64,000 nucleotides of DNA from Sipunculus nudus (GCA_026874595.1 CM049306.1:79016142-79080141); one strand, 5' to 3'; shown: positions 48,601 to 61,207, counted from the stretch's first letter. Program-made: numbers and translations. Notes: generated by a model from the sequence alone, not told the origin.

Positions 48601-49309
48601 CATACAAAAATAAGAAATCACTATACAATGGTTTTTAAGGCTAAACGTTCCAATTATTTACTACCACCGCCAAGGAGGTTGTGTATTCATCTAATTCTCT
48701 GTATTTTTGTGTAAAACATTTCAAAATATCATCAATAATTATATTTCAATGCTTCTATAATAACGGAGAGCGAACCTAAGACGGGCAGAATTTAGATACA
48801 TCTTTCGATACTGTTTATTCTGTTTGCAAGATTTTCGTTAGGGGTTGACACCAAAATCAATATCAGGTAGAGGATTGGGATGGTATAATGGATTGTCCTA
48901 AACATGAGGACAGCGTGGTTTGTTTATTGAGTAAATCTAAATCAACTGATTAATCCAACTTTGGGATATGGGTGGTGTGCAGTCTTTCAGACGTACATGT
49001 TTTAAATGATAGTTTGCATTTCGCATAGGGAACTCTCATATTACTAAAATATTCGGACACATTGAAACAAATGTAGGTCTGCGTGTAATAAAGCGCATTG
49101 AACATCAAGTATGACAATGTATTTGTCATACAAAATCTTCTGTATCACTCGGTAGCACGTTATTATTACACTTTGAGCGGTTTCGTTATAAATATTTTTT
49201 GGAAACACCACTTTTTCCCCTCACATTTAGCATTAAGGAAGTTAGATACTAATAAGTCAGCCATATCAGCACATGATCCCAAAAAGGGATATCAGGGGCA
49301 TTTGTTACC

Positions 49310-51503
49310 ATATAATACTGAAAGGCATTTGCCCAAACATGAAATGGCTGATCATAGGTCAAGTGCAAATACATTCTTAAAGCATTCCATACAGTTGGCC
49401 TTTGCTATCAATACAGTCCGTTTCAGTGACACTCTCCACTATGTAAAGGCAGCTAATGAATGTGTGAATCTAACCATTTGAGTAACTCTATAGTTAAGAT
49501 CTAGCATAACATTAATAGTTGCTAGTCTGAGTGTTCTGATTGACATCAATATGTGAATTAACCCTACTGATTTTTTGTTAATTCTCCATACCGTGAGAGA
49601 AAGACCCCCCCCCCCCAAGCACATGTTCTGCAGAGACATGGTGAAATACGCCCATGAATACACTGTTGTAGGAATGATCAGATACAATGCTATTACCTTC
49701 TATATCACACTATAAGTACTGCGCAACTGTGTAGTGGACCTTGGTCATAGAATATCCTACTTTGAAACTCTTCCCTGAAGCTTCACTGATAATATCTGTT
49801 CCTGAGATATTTGAGCAAAATCCACGTATGTAGATATTTTTAGAAACACCAAGATAGATATTTATATGCTAATCCATGGAGGTGTTTTGATAAGGCTTCA
49901 GTGTTATAAAGAAAAAAAACCTAGAGAGTTCATTGGCCACTCTGTATATTGAACTCTATCAGAACTCTCCGAGCACACCTAGAAATTGATGTCAGCCGCC
50001 ACCTTGTGTTTTTCTCGAAAAGCTTCAGGAAACAAGGTTTCATGACAAATTCAAAATGTTATTTTCTGCATATTTCTGAATAATATATCAATCGTCTGAT
50101 GCGTATCAACAACCAGAGCATACATAACTTGAAAAGCTTCACCATCCCGCCGAGGTGGGAAGGACTTTATCAGGAAATCGATACAAAAAATCATCATTAC
50201 ATTCACATTTATTTAGGAATTAAATTTATAACAAAAAACATATAGCCATAGGATGCATTAAGCATTTTATGACCTTCACACCCTTACATCTAGTAGAGGT
50301 GATTATTAGTGATCATTCGGCAATCAATTTGGATTATTCAACCAGGAAGCATTTTGTGCAGGACGTCCTGCCAAGTCTAGGTTATGTTCGCTGCATATTG
50401 TCTATCATTTATCCGACCTAGATTCGATTCCCTCACTTTGATTGCTTATCCAATTTAAATCATCCAATTTATATATAGAAAGAAAAACAAAAAAACTAAT
50501 TTTGATCCTTTCTTCGTCGCTGCTCAATCATGAATTTTAGCGTATAAACGGTGTTCTGCACTTTATCCTTGTCTCCAAATTTAATTTCAAATTGCATAAT
50601 TAAAGTTCTGCACTAGTAAGTACGGAACAGCAATGTATAGGAAAGTCCTTTTTAAGGTAACTTATGAGTAACATATCTTATTCACTACAGGTCAATGTCA
50701 ACACATTTCTAATATATATAATACAATTCTATAACGAATATCTTTTTAAGTACACATATATCCTTTCTTAACTCTTTTCATGTGCACGTATATCCTTTCT
50801 TCACTTTATCTACGCTCGTTCACTGAACACGAAATGCTTATAATCTTATAAGCTTATAATCCAACTTTTTTTATACTGTTTTGTTCCTTAAAACGTCTAT
50901 ATAAAATACATATTTATTATTTAAACATATATCTGGAACTCAATATACTGAAACAGAAGTAGACATTTCATTCTCTCAGCTGCTATAATTTTATAATGCA
51001 TGCAATTTGTATTCATGTATTCATCTTTAGGATGTATAAAAAGTAACATTCAGATGTTAAAAGGCGACTCTGCCTCATAATATCTCATTATTCTGTAGCA
51101 GCAGATTTTTACTCGAATAATAGCAATGGATGGGTTTGCTGTATACAGTGACAAACTAACAGAGATAATTGCCCTTTCCCATAGAACTGGTGCCACATGT
51201 CGGCAAAAAGTGACAGTGAGTGTTCGGGTCCGCTACATTGACAAGAATGGCCATCTACAATTATATCTCAAACTATTTATTCTAACTTTCTAGACAATAT
51301 AGCAATGATTCTATCTTAGTAAGTGTTAATCCCGTCAGAACTACAGAGTTGTATTTGCTTTGCAATACTTTCATTTCACAAAATCCGTACATAGTTCGAA
51401 CAGAGTAGATGGTCATTACATTCAATGCACCTGGCTGTTTGAGATGCCTATGAAATGGTCTCAAATATGGTCTAAAATAATCATAAAGAAATATATCATT
51501 TAC
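49310..51503 (-). repeat. Copy D, 3' flank
   Basis: Duplicate of the C flank (38,080-40,921), in the same order. It includes the poly-C run at 49,605-49,616, where C has poly-G at 38,491-38,500. No exon 3 is visible. The 127-codon frame at 49,098-49,481 is not conserved in the C copy of the same DNA and was rejected. Confidence 0.6.
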
Positions 51504-51667
51504 CTGTTCCTCACGCCGAATTAGCCAATCAGCGATATATTTCTCATAAATATATATGACCCTGAATTTTCGAGTAATTTCACCGTGCAAAGATGACGAC
51601 TGAACGCCGCTAGATGGCAATCGTGTCCCCTTGAGCCGTCTGAGTGAGGACTCGTTGGATAAGCAAC
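51504..51667 (-). pseudogene. Ankyrin exon 2, copy D (deleted and frameshifted)
   Basis: On the - strand, TCCACACATAG|GTTGCTTATCC opens the exon and GAGGAACAG|GTAAAT closes it. At 164 nt it is 60 nt shorter than A, B and C. The ends match B well (CTCAGACGGCTCAAGGGGACACG, then TACATCGCTGATTGGCT-like codons for ADWLIRR), but the frame meets TAG after about 18 codons. Confidence 0.78.
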
Positions 51668-51783
51668 CTATGTGTGGAAAAACAGTAAGAAGGTTTCTAC
51701 AGCGTACCAAAGGAGATAAAAAAAGTTCTATAGACTAAAGCAGCAATACGATGGGACTCGAATGCTCTAGTCGCAGGAGTCTT

Positions 51784-51798
51784 ATATATATATATATA

Positions 51799-51852
<54 letters not shown>

Positions 51853-51868
51853 CATACATACATACATA
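51784..51868. repeat. (TA)n tract with CATA units
   Basis: A TA tract with TAAATA interruptions followed by ACATACATACATACAT. It sits where copy C has its TA tract. Module sequence follows at once, marking the deletion joint of copy D. Confidence 0.85.
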
Positions 51869-51869
51869 A

Positions 51870-53730
51870 AGAGTGACGCCTTTTATGTAGACTAACTTGT
51901 TTATTAATAAACGAATTTTTAAAATGCACAGGCTTCTTAATTCGTCTGATGGAAAATTACTATTTCGGCAGCTATGTGGAGCGAGGTTTTTTCAATGTTG
52001 AGATTTATCTGTCTTAGGGGGATTTAGGGGATTTTTTATAACACATTAATCAGATACTTGAAATAAAATGTTACTCGCTGATCTGATAATTGTTGGTTTT
52101 TCCTTTATAACCAGTGTTTGGTCATTGGTTAAATTTACTGCGTCCGTTTTCGTCAACTCTTCGATTACTACGAGGTAATATGATACCACACCTCTTTCAA
52201 GTCACTCCTATTAATTAGCCGATTTAGCCAAAATACAGTAAGTGAAGGCAATTTAAACAAACTTTTTATTAGCTTGCATATGCGCTTGAGGTATAGGTAC
52301 CGAAGCAGCAAAACGTGTGACACTGTTGACTGTTATGGCTGTTTCACATTTCAGCTCATGTCGCAATATTATCCGTAAATTGTGAAAGTCTCCACTAATT
52401 GCCTCATCTGATAATGGAAATGAAACGTTTAAATAAAAAAAAAAATATTCTGTTGATCAAGATTTCCTCTAAAATGTAATGGTTTGTTCATCGGGTGTTA
52501 CCGTACACAAACAGACAGGTTCATCGTAACCCCTTAATAATTTTTAGAACAAACGCTGATAAGGCAACCTATCCAAAAAAACCAACTAATCAGCAGAAGA
52601 AAAACTCATGCCGTAGGTTAATGATGCATGATGCAGAATACATGAAGATTAATTATCGCATTTGGATGCAAACACACGTGTCAGTTATCTGAGAAAAACA
52701 TGATTCAAAAGAACCTGGAAGCAGCTACCCGTACAAGTGAAGTACATCCTACCCATCCTACCTATCCATGAACTCTATGCGACCTTAATCGCATATTTAT
52801 TCAATGAATAAACATAAGCATGGGGCTAAGGAGCAACCAATCAGGTGACCTTAAACATTGTAAAGCGTCAATCATCTGACGAAAACAAAATTTTGCATAA
52901 TTTGACAGAGCTTTGTCAAACAGAACACGTGTAATCTGTAAAAACTACCAGTACCCATGTCGTCATGTTTTCCGGGATAATGTATTATGTGAAGGAGACA
53001 GTATAGAATATTTTTGGGCTATAGGTTGCCGGAGCCATTCCTCCGCCTACCGAGTGAATAAAAATGTCTTGCCTGGCACATAATTCGTATGGGACATATA
53101 ATCCAATATATATTGCAACACAGTTCATATATGACTGTGATATAGTAAACAATGTTCAGGTGATACAAGTTGATGACGTCAATCAATACGACATCATGCA
53201 CCATCGCCCTTTGTGACGTCATTATTATGTTATAATCGGATCTCGCTTCCATGGGCATGGAAGTTCATATGTGTAGGAGCGTTTTGGGGGCTCATTATAA
53301 TAATAAGTTAAAAGGGCGGAGCATTTTGGCTGTGGTGGATAGGTCAATTGGCGGTCCTACAGGTGGAACCTGTAACTTAAATTAATTGTCGATGATTACA
53401 CTATTTATAAACACTGATATGTGTGACGGTGTATCATGACGTGTAAGTATTTCTGAGAAATCGATAAAACATTTAAAATTTATTGAGTGAACGTCCTCCT
53501 GACGACCACCTGACTGACACCTTGTTATGCTTTACCCTAGTAACGCCATATCGCTTGTCAGTATGTTCTTAACACGACCATCCCTTGGAATAAGACCACC
53601 ACGGTTACGAGACCACCCACGTAAATTAACTACGCAGGAAAAACGCCGGGTCCGAAAACAGGCTCTTCTCTGTAATACTATCTACGTAACAAGCCTTTCT
53701 CCAAACATGCCCTTCCCATGACACCACTGT
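51870..53730 (-). repeat. Copy D, module and minisatellite
   Basis: On the - strand this aligns with module B-M1. 51,868-51,920 matches the GTGACGCC/TTAGTCTATG block. 51,975-52,200 matches 22,440-22,620 (Ig-like region start). 52,610-52,740 matches the GATGTGATACC...TTCCTGG block. 53,510-53,720 holds reversed minisatellite units (ACACGACCATCCCTTGGAAT, GACCACCACGGTTACGAG). Exon 1 and its flanking introns are absent. Confidence 0.6.
53510..53720 (-). repeat. 17-bp-period minisatellite, copy D
   Basis: Reversed, diverged GACCA/ACCC-type units at the expected place of the D unit. The 64-codon frame across them is repeat read-through. Confidence 0.6.
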
Positions 53731-54040
53731 CTCGGATATACTTATTTATATACGTACATTACCAACCAGGTAGTTGCAAAGCCATAGCAATCGCACTACT
53801 TGTCAATGAAAGGGCAGCACACACTTATTTAGTCTCCCGTGAGGAAATCCATATTATTAAATGATATTAAATAGTGGTAAGAAATTTACATAAAGGGGAC
53901 CCATTATTACAGTATATTTAGAGAACAAAACTAACACCATTAACACAGTATATTTTACATCACTCTATAAAAGAAAAGAGTATGAAAACAAGTGGGCCAT
54001 CGTCCATGAATGACAGCTGAATCTAACACAATACAAGAAG

Positions 54041-54041
<1 letters not shown>

Positions 54042-54101
<60 letters not shown>

Positions 54102-54102
54102 T
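54042..54102. repeat. (TA)n microsatellite
   Basis: A TA tract with one CATA break. Confidence 0.95.
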
Positions 54103-55158
54103 TCACAGGAACTTAGTTTTCGGTTTAGAATATCCAGTAGTGAAGGATCCAAAAAGCTGCCATATAGAAGAAAATATATACTTATTTATTGATATTGATT
54201 CGAGGGAAGAGTTAACTATCATATCAAGGCCAAATATTAAAAAAGTATGTGCACTCAATTAGGAAGACATGAAAAAATATAACTTGCAGCAAGTAATTCA
54301 ACATATGTGGCGCAACCTGCAGTTTGTACTGTTACATCAGTCTCTGAATCAAAGGTCCGGAAATTATAATCGGTCCTGATGACCCCAACAGTTCCCTAAA
54401 TTTTAGATAACAGATAGGACGTTATGTCACCAAACCCATCACGTAAATATGTGATTTTCAAAGCTTTCAGTATTGTAAAGTAAAATTATATATATCAAAA
54501 TAATTTAACTAAATTCGTACTCATATAACTACCCTATATGTAAAGAGCAATGTACCATGATATTAAAATTGAAGTGCCATATTTCCTGTCTTATTGTAAA
54601 AAAAAAGTGACATATGGCTTTTAAGCCAAAGAAAACCGGTCAAAACAGGTTGCGTCATATGCAGCTCACATTTAAAACTCATAAGTCTAATATTACTGTA
54701 TATTTTTAGCGGAGAGTTGCAAACGTTCCTGACATATTTAATAACAAACGGTATTACATTGTTTTATCCCTGCACAACAAAAAAAAACAACAAAATTTTA
54801 CAATTAACTCACAGAATAATGGGCCGATTGTGTTCAAACTTTGCAAACTGATAGTCCGAAATGTGTAGATCTTATACATTATACTCTTCTTATGAACTTA
54901 TAAACAATCTTTGCTTAACATCCTTGAACAGCCTTTTAATGTGTCCAGAATCATGCTTTCAATACCTAGTAGAATACAGATCTCCTAGTAACCTTCCTGG
55001 ATGTTTCGTTGCACGTTTCTAGATCTAATGGTTAGGTTTTGTACCTTGAAAACAGCGGATCAAACGGCCAGGCATCGGACAAAGATGGATTTGCCACAGT
55101 CTATTTCTAACAACTAGAAGGTTATGTTTCTTCCTAGTGTATATCCTTCTCCATAAAG
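54103..55158. other. Non-coding sequence in the 5' part of copy D
   Basis: AT-rich with no supported gene. It lies between two blocks that match the unit, so it is probably diverged unit DNA. Confidence 0.45.
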
Positions 55159-55159
55159 A

Positions 55160-55330
55160 TCCGGATTACGTGGCAACTTTAGGCACTTTTCTTGGCTGAC
55201 AGTCCGCTGGGTATATTACCGGATATCCCGAGCATGTATCTATTTCCGGTCACGACCTTGACTCAGGAAATACCACTCCGCGATCGATCTGATTCATATC
55301 CTGGCGATGGCAGAAGATGAAGGTTATATA
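55160..55330 (-). repeat. Copy D, upstream-segment remnant
   Basis: The - strand reads GCCATCGCCAGGATATGAATC...GATCGCGGAGTGGTATTTCC..., matching CCATCGTCAGGATAGGTTTA...CCATCGCGGAGTGGTACTTCG of copy B (19,834-19,880) and A (2,680-2,740). This is the furthest point to which I can follow copy D. Confidence 0.6.
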
Positions 55331-56269
55331 TGCGACACGTCTCAATGATTTTGTGAGAAATTCTTTATTTGGTTAGTATAATCCAGGAAAGCTTCTCAAA
55401 ATCAGACTAGGACTGAAACGATGAGCATAATTTAGACTTTGGTACTTGATATTGCCCACAAATAATGTTGGTAACAAAGAAGAAATGCCCACACACAAGC
55501 AAGCACAGGAGTAATAAATATATATTACGTAAGTGTTAACAGTTTTGTTCTCAAAGAGTAATTTTAATTAATGATGTCATGCAAACCTGCAAGAATTTTA
55601 CGGTTATTATTTCCATTTTGTTATATTTTCTAATTTATTTTATTGTTAACTGTTTGAAACTGCAGCAACCTTATATTATATAAATGTTTTAATAACCACT
55701 ATATCTTGCTATCCTATGTACCTTATCGTCAATTAGTTAATTTCGTGCATCTTGATATACTTGTAGCCAATTCCATTTAATCTAATGTAGGTTATATTTC
55801 AAAATATCCTGTTTACTCCTTTTAAGCTTCAATGTACCAGTATTTTAAATCTATGGTCTGTGAGCGGAGGATTCCTATACCAATATTTCTATCATACTTA
55901 TGACGGGTTATATACTTAACAATTATCTGTTCATTTCTCGAGTGCTTTTAATGTACACAAACAACACATTAATTACGTAGCCCGTGCCCCATGGAGAAAA
56001 GTAATTGCAAAACTCACGAAAGATAACAAGGTTAAATATAATTAAACACAGTTGGGATTTTAGGGTAATATAGGCAAAAAAGTACAAATTCCACTTGGAT
56101 AACAATGAAAAAGATCGGAAGAGGAAGAGAATACGTAATTCTTCATAAATCAGATGAACTGACGTAAATACTATCACTGGAATATATTAATACTTAATGC
56201 TTATGCCGGAAACCTATTCATCTTAAAATTATAAAATACCTTTCCTGCTTCTTGAACAGATATCAGCCG

Positions 56270-56274
<5 letters not shown>
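55331..56274. other. Non-coding sequence
   Basis: AT-rich DNA. The 84-codon minus-strand frame at 55,923-56,177 has no motif or paralog. Confidence 0.5.

Positions 56275-56349
<75 letters not shown>
56275..56349. repeat. Compound (CT)n(TA)n microsatellite
   Basis: A CT tract (56,275-56,308) joined to a TA tract (to 56,349). The MITE that follows starts directly after it. Confidence 0.95.
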
Positions 56350-56351
<2 letters not shown>

Positions 56352-56352
<1 letters not shown>

Positions 56353-56620
56353 GAATTTATAACGAAAATGGTCAGGTACACATTAACACGTGTTTTCATG
56401 CTATGCAATCGTCAAATGTGAACAGTCACAAATGGTTCGTGTCATTATGTTATTATGTGTCGAAGCACCAAGCCATTGTCAGATGGGATTGCATCGGGAT
56501 AAGGATTATGCCTACATTTTGAAATGACATCAACCGTTTGTTAACAGTTCACTTTTGACGACTGTGATAACGCGAAAAACACGTGTTAATGTGTAACTGA
56601 CCATTTTCGTTAATAAATCT
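56352..56620. mobile_element. MITE with long terminal inverted repeats
   Basis: The left arm 56,352-56,426 and the right arm 56,543-56,620 are reverse complements over about 75 bp. Both contain AACGAAAATGGTCAG, ACACATTAACACGTGTTTT and, further in, CGTCAAA.GTGAAC. The total is about 269 bp. There is no coding capacity, so it is a non-autonomous element. It inserted next to a TA-rich tract, which blurs any TA target duplication. Confidence 0.8.
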
Positions 56621-56689
56621 GTGTACCAGCTATTAGTATCAAGCTAATAGACCACAGTAGGATTCGCTCAACACGCATATACTAATACT

Positions 56690-56721
<32 letters not shown>

Positions 56722-59005
56722 TACGTGTATCTGTGTTGATTTGCTCAATATATGTATATCAGTTTCTTATGTGTTCATATCCCCAATATGTGAGAAATCG
56801 AAGAAAAACTAATTTAACATTTTGGCGAACAGGAAAGTCTGTCTCTTCAAAATATAGTTGTTGCCATTACAACAATTAAATGACAAAATTCTACCAAGGT
56901 GCGCTTACTCTTATCTTGACGGAGTTTTTATTGAACCAGAATCTCTATTTTCTAATATAAATGATGAATTAGATATATTCTTTCCGAGGAATGCCTTGAG
57001 TTAAAAACACAGGCAGCTCATTTCTTCCTTCAAGGCCAAAACAATCTCTGCCTCTGGTGTCAGGATCGAGACAAGCATCCACGTTTTCACTGGCTTCATC
57101 CGTATTGAACGTTAAAAAATCTAATACGCCACGGATCAAATATCAGAGACAAAACATTGGCACTTCTTAATTATATTTCAATCTCAGAATCAACTTCTCA
57201 CTGTAGTAATTCACTCAGACGTGCACTGTGCGCTTTATTATGAAAATATATTACAATAAAGTTAAACATCTGATCATGCAAAATATTTTAAAGAAAATGA
57301 CACCATTCTCCTGGGGATGCATAATTAGTGCCACTTTCCTCTGAGATTATTTTGCCTTACGATACTAATTTTCTTTTTTAATTTTTCCAAATTATTCATT
57401 TAATTGATTTGTTTTATGTTGAGAACTCGAGCTAATATATCGGAATATGATGATTTATTTCTAGAATTTGATATGCTTTTTCAAGATCCCGAGATAATTT
57501 ATTTATTAATACGAAACCCGTATGTACTGTTACAACCAATAATTTTCATTCGAGATGCATCACCCGTTGCTTCGCCTACAATGCACGGAGCTTTCAAAAA
57601 TAAAATTATCTATTACGTTTAAACCAAAGAAAACCATTGCAAGTGGCCCACGTGCTATTACACCAAGGCAAATCTAACACACTTTTCTAAGGTCATTACA
57701 CATAGGGTAAATTAAGTATATATGAAATAAAGGCCATTATCTTTACGACATAACGGTATCTGCCAATATGTCGTTTTTAAAACCTTTTGCTTATTCCTGT
57801 AGATGATTGGTCCACCGGACCAAATGTAATATGACGGGACCGGGCTGATGGGTATTACCTCATAATCTTCTTTTAATAATACAACATTTTACCTTTTAAT
57901 CATACAAAAAAGTGGGTTTTTTACTGCATAGAAAAAATAATGATATCAGATCCTGTGATAGGTGTGCCTTCTCCACACTTTGCACTGGGAGGTGGTGCCA
58001 TCTCGAGACTGGGGGAAAAACTGCTCATAGTTTTCAAATAAGATGCATAAGGCGCGAGTTTATCGGAATTAATAAATAGTGTTTAAGCCAGTCTCTAATG
58101 CCCATATGCTGGAACTGTCATAATATGGGCAGGTATATATTTCATAGCCCGATGTAATCAGACTCAATATCATTCGTCCCTGCCATTTAATGTGTCCGAT
58201 AGCCAGACGGTGAGAGATTCTACAATATAAGCCAAGGTATATGCAACGGATCTGTCGCATTTTCTTTGACTGTCTGTTTAATGCCTAACAACAAGACACC
58301 AACCCTGTCTGGGCTTTAGTATTTACGTTAACTACTAAAATGCTTTATATAAAAGGTGATTCTAGGTACCGATATAGGTAACTCAGTAACAGCTCTTATT
58401 TTTAAAGGCCCGTAAAGTCGGTATGGTGAATCCCTGATATTTGCATATCAGGGCGTCACAAGACTCATGACGATCCCCTCGCATTTGCAAATCAGTCCGT
58501 TATTTTATATGTTAATTACATCATTGCTATAAGAAAGCTGACAGCGGTCCCATAGACAATAGACATGCGGAAATACTCGCATTTAAATCATGTATTCAGG
58601 TAGTCGATACATGTACCTTCGTGACCTGTGATATATCTCTGCTGTTCCAGCATGACAGTCTATTGGCCTAATGTAAGTGCATTGTTGACACTTTCGGGAT
58701 GAATTTGTAATGTTTATTGTTTCCCTCAGCCGCTGCAATGTTGCAAACACGCAGATCGCCAAGATCGTTTCAGGCAGCAGCAACATGTATCACAGTCTGA
58801 CTGCGTTCGTTGCGTGTACACCTGCATATCTCCCGCTCATTGGCTGAGCTAGAGATATATTTCTTAACATGTCCGCTTTGAAGAGCGATGATCTGATAAA
58901 CGGCAACACATTGAGACTGAGGGTTATAGTGTTGAAAGTATTGCCGTATTCAAAATAGGCGAAGAACTAAAAATATTAAGACTTATTAACAGGGAATATC
59001 AATAG
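56621..59005. other. Non-coding sequence
   Basis: No supported gene. A TA tract is at 56,692-56,723. The region 58,600-58,880 is less AT-rich and holds one CCAAT box (reverse of CTCATTGGCTGAG, near 58,836) but no linked gene. The 72-codon frame at 57,404-57,622 starts at a non-ATG codon. Confidence 0.5.
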
Positions 59006-59371
59006 CCAACTGGATGGACTATTTTGGGTTTGAAAAAAAAAAAATCTGGGAAAGAACACCCAATTCTCCTTACGTCACTGAAAAAGCTTTTGTTCAGCGA
59101 GGCGGTGATATGTGGCGCTGACTGTCCAATAATAGGTGGAATTTACCAGTCCATGAATCAGTCAGCCAGAGAACCGTACTTTAGTTATATAATTTGCCGC
59201 GAGGTGGCAGTACCTATTCTAAGCTTTGCGACTCGGAAAAGTAAGATTAATGGTTTTAATAGTAGGAGGAATTATGTTTTAACCATTGCACCGACTGGGC
59301 CATTCTACAAGACACAGGATTGCCTATTTGACACCAATAAGTATGATTTTCTTGGTTTCAATAGCAACTAA
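59006..59371 (+). other. Candidate exon resembling an ANF-receptor/type I periplasmic-binding fold segment
   Basis: An open frame of about 120 codons from 59,006, after AATAG, to TAA at 59,369. The peptide reads LLTSLKKLLFSEAVICGADC, then about 25 residues, then EVAVPILSFATRK and YVLTIAPTGPFYKTQ. The order (helix, VxxGxxC strand turn, VPxLSxAT, Px-FY) resembles the start of the ligand-binding domain of receptor guanylate cyclases and related receptors. That is a resemblance judged by eye. Splice sites are weak: the acceptor region lacks pyrimidines, and a donor-like AAA|GTAAGA at 59,239 lies inside the frame. It may be a pseudo-exon. Confidence 0.3.
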
Positions 59372-60930
59372 AATTGAACTTGGATCATCATTTTTTAAAC
59401 ATTTACTGATCTTTATACCAGAGGCATATCAGCGAGTTTAGTAGAGACAGAGAAATACAGTCGTATAGGCACTTGAAAACCTCACTGTGAGCCTTGCTAT
59501 GCGGGGGACTGAGAGCCAGATTTTTTAAAATATTTTGTTTAAACGGGAACTCTTTGAAGAGTGACGCACTGGCACGGGGTAAAAGCAGCACCTGTGACAC
59601 TCGGCACAAGGGCATTGAGTGGTGTGTAGTCTGAGGCTTATATTGTAGAAACTCTTACTGTATGGCTGTCTGACTCAATATATGGCAGGGCCATATATTT
59701 ACAATGGTAACACGCAGCAGAAATAATGCGACAGTCTGACCTGGTAACGTTTCCCACTGGACCTGTTATCTCCATGGTGAAGGGAGAACTGGAAAAAAAA
59801 TACCGACATTGACTGAAACACCTAAACTAGTAAGAAAAGGTTGTACAGTGTGCCATGGACCATCTTGTATTTTTGGTATAGAAACACATTCAGATGTAAT
59901 CATAAATACAGCCAATCGGAATATAATTGTTAAAGTATTTCAGAGTACATTTCTATCCATATATATTAACAAGCACAACATCATACATACATACACTAAC
60001 GCACACAAGAATCTTGCTTTCTATGTCACTTTCTCACTAATTCTTTTTTTTTTTAATTCCCTCTATAACCAAGTTCATCCAGTCGCATTCACTATATTTC
60101 CGCCCCCCCCCCCCATCTCTTTGTCTCTCTTTTGTCTCTTCCTGTCTCTCTCTCTCCCACCGACTCTCATTGACAAACACACCCAACCATCATCAAACCC
60201 ATCCGCTCACTCTCACATTGTGAGAAAATTGTGTCAAATTTTTTGATCGCAGATTTGTCTCACATTTTATCTCACTTTTTCTCCGTGTTTAATCTCACTT
60301 TGCATCCGCTCACTCTGACATTCACATTCGATCATGTGATCTTACATTCTATCCCACCCTTAGCTATATCAGTTTTTCATTCTCACTCATGTATTCATTC
60401 GATTTTTCTCTCAATCGCATACATTTTCACATTCACTCGCAGAAAAAAACACATATACACAGAAAAAAAACACGAGATGGCCTAAATTCTGAGGTCAAAA
60501 ACATGATATTAGGAGAAACAACACCGGGTTTATGAAAACGGTGGTCCTTGTTTTTAGGTGGTCGCTAAAGCGAGGGTGCCAGGTTTTCATATATATATAT
60601 TTACATATATTTATATCATTAATCAAATTATTAATAAACAGCTAATACGCCTAAAATACTTACTGGTTATATTATTTTTAATTAAATCATTGGATGATAT
60701 GCTTCAAATAGTTACTGGAACCATGGTTTACGTTATATTCCCTCGTCAGATCAAGGATATTTTCTTAAAGAAGATCTTTGATTATACTTGACCATCTCCG
60801 TGAATAATAACCTGTTTCTACCTCCTTTTTAAAGATCTGTTTCGTCGCGGTAGCCGCCTCCATTTATTATGCATACTAAGTACTTGTGCAGAATATATAA
60901 ATGTACTTATTTAGAATTCTATCCATGTTT
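59372..60930. other. Non-coding sequence
   Basis: No gene supported. 59,400-59,790 is GC-balanced but all frames are short. 60,040-60,480 is strongly pyrimidine-biased (TCTCTC, CATTCTCACTC), with a C11 run near 60,104, which creates artificial open frames at 59,809-60,485. Confidence 0.5.
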
Positions 60931-61207
60931 CGGACTACGTAACAGGGGCATACATCCCATTATCCTGGTGTCTACCGGGCTCGGTTTACAGCTCTTGTTG
61001 GTCTTGGGTGTATGGCTACATTGCCTAGCCGTAGCACCGATGAATCCCCGAAATGCACACTCGTTGTGAGTGAAGCGAGACTTTAAGGCGCTCAGAGCCC
61101 TCACCTTGGGTTGAAGCAAACCATGAGAAATCTCACCGCTTCTTGTCTGAGATTCAAACTCACGATCTCCGATCAGCTCTAGATGTACTCTACCATTAGA
61201 CAACGGT
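60930..61207 (-). mobile_element. tRNA-derived SINE
   Basis: On the - strand the head has an A-box-like TAATGGTAGAG (61,188-61,198) and a B box GTTTGAATCTC (61,149-61,159) at tRNA-like spacing, then a GC-balanced body (ATGGTTTGCTTCAACCCAAGG..., GCGCCTTAAAGTCTCGCTTC) to about 60,930. The minus-strand 94-codon frame is the SINE body. The 3' end and target duplication were not resolved. The A box is imperfect and no acceptor stem is seen, so this is not a tRNA gene. Confidence 0.65.

Larger units (their letters stand above)
46900..48760 (-). repeat. Copy C, single M-type module and 5' end
   Basis: The reverse complement matches module landmarks. The Ig-like block is at 47,035-47,150; the ATGACTCCGGTGAACCAGGAAG block near 47,640 is the reverse of TTCCTGGTCCACCGGAGTCA at 4800; and reversed minisatellite units lie at about 48,460-48,600. 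CCAAGGAGGTTGTG...TTTTGTGTAAAACAT at 48,668-48,720 corresponds to the region just upstream of the minisatellite in A (2,935-3,000). Only one module is seen, against two in A and B. Confidence 0.6.

Noticed and set aside
49098-49481. 127-codon plus-strand open frame
   Set aside because: The duplicate DNA at 38,080-38,240 has stops in this frame, the start is not ATG, and no motif is present.
59809-60485. Two open frames of 84-145 codons
   Set aside because: They arise from pyrimidine-rich, low-complexity DNA (TCTC, CATTCTCACTC), which has few stops on this strand.
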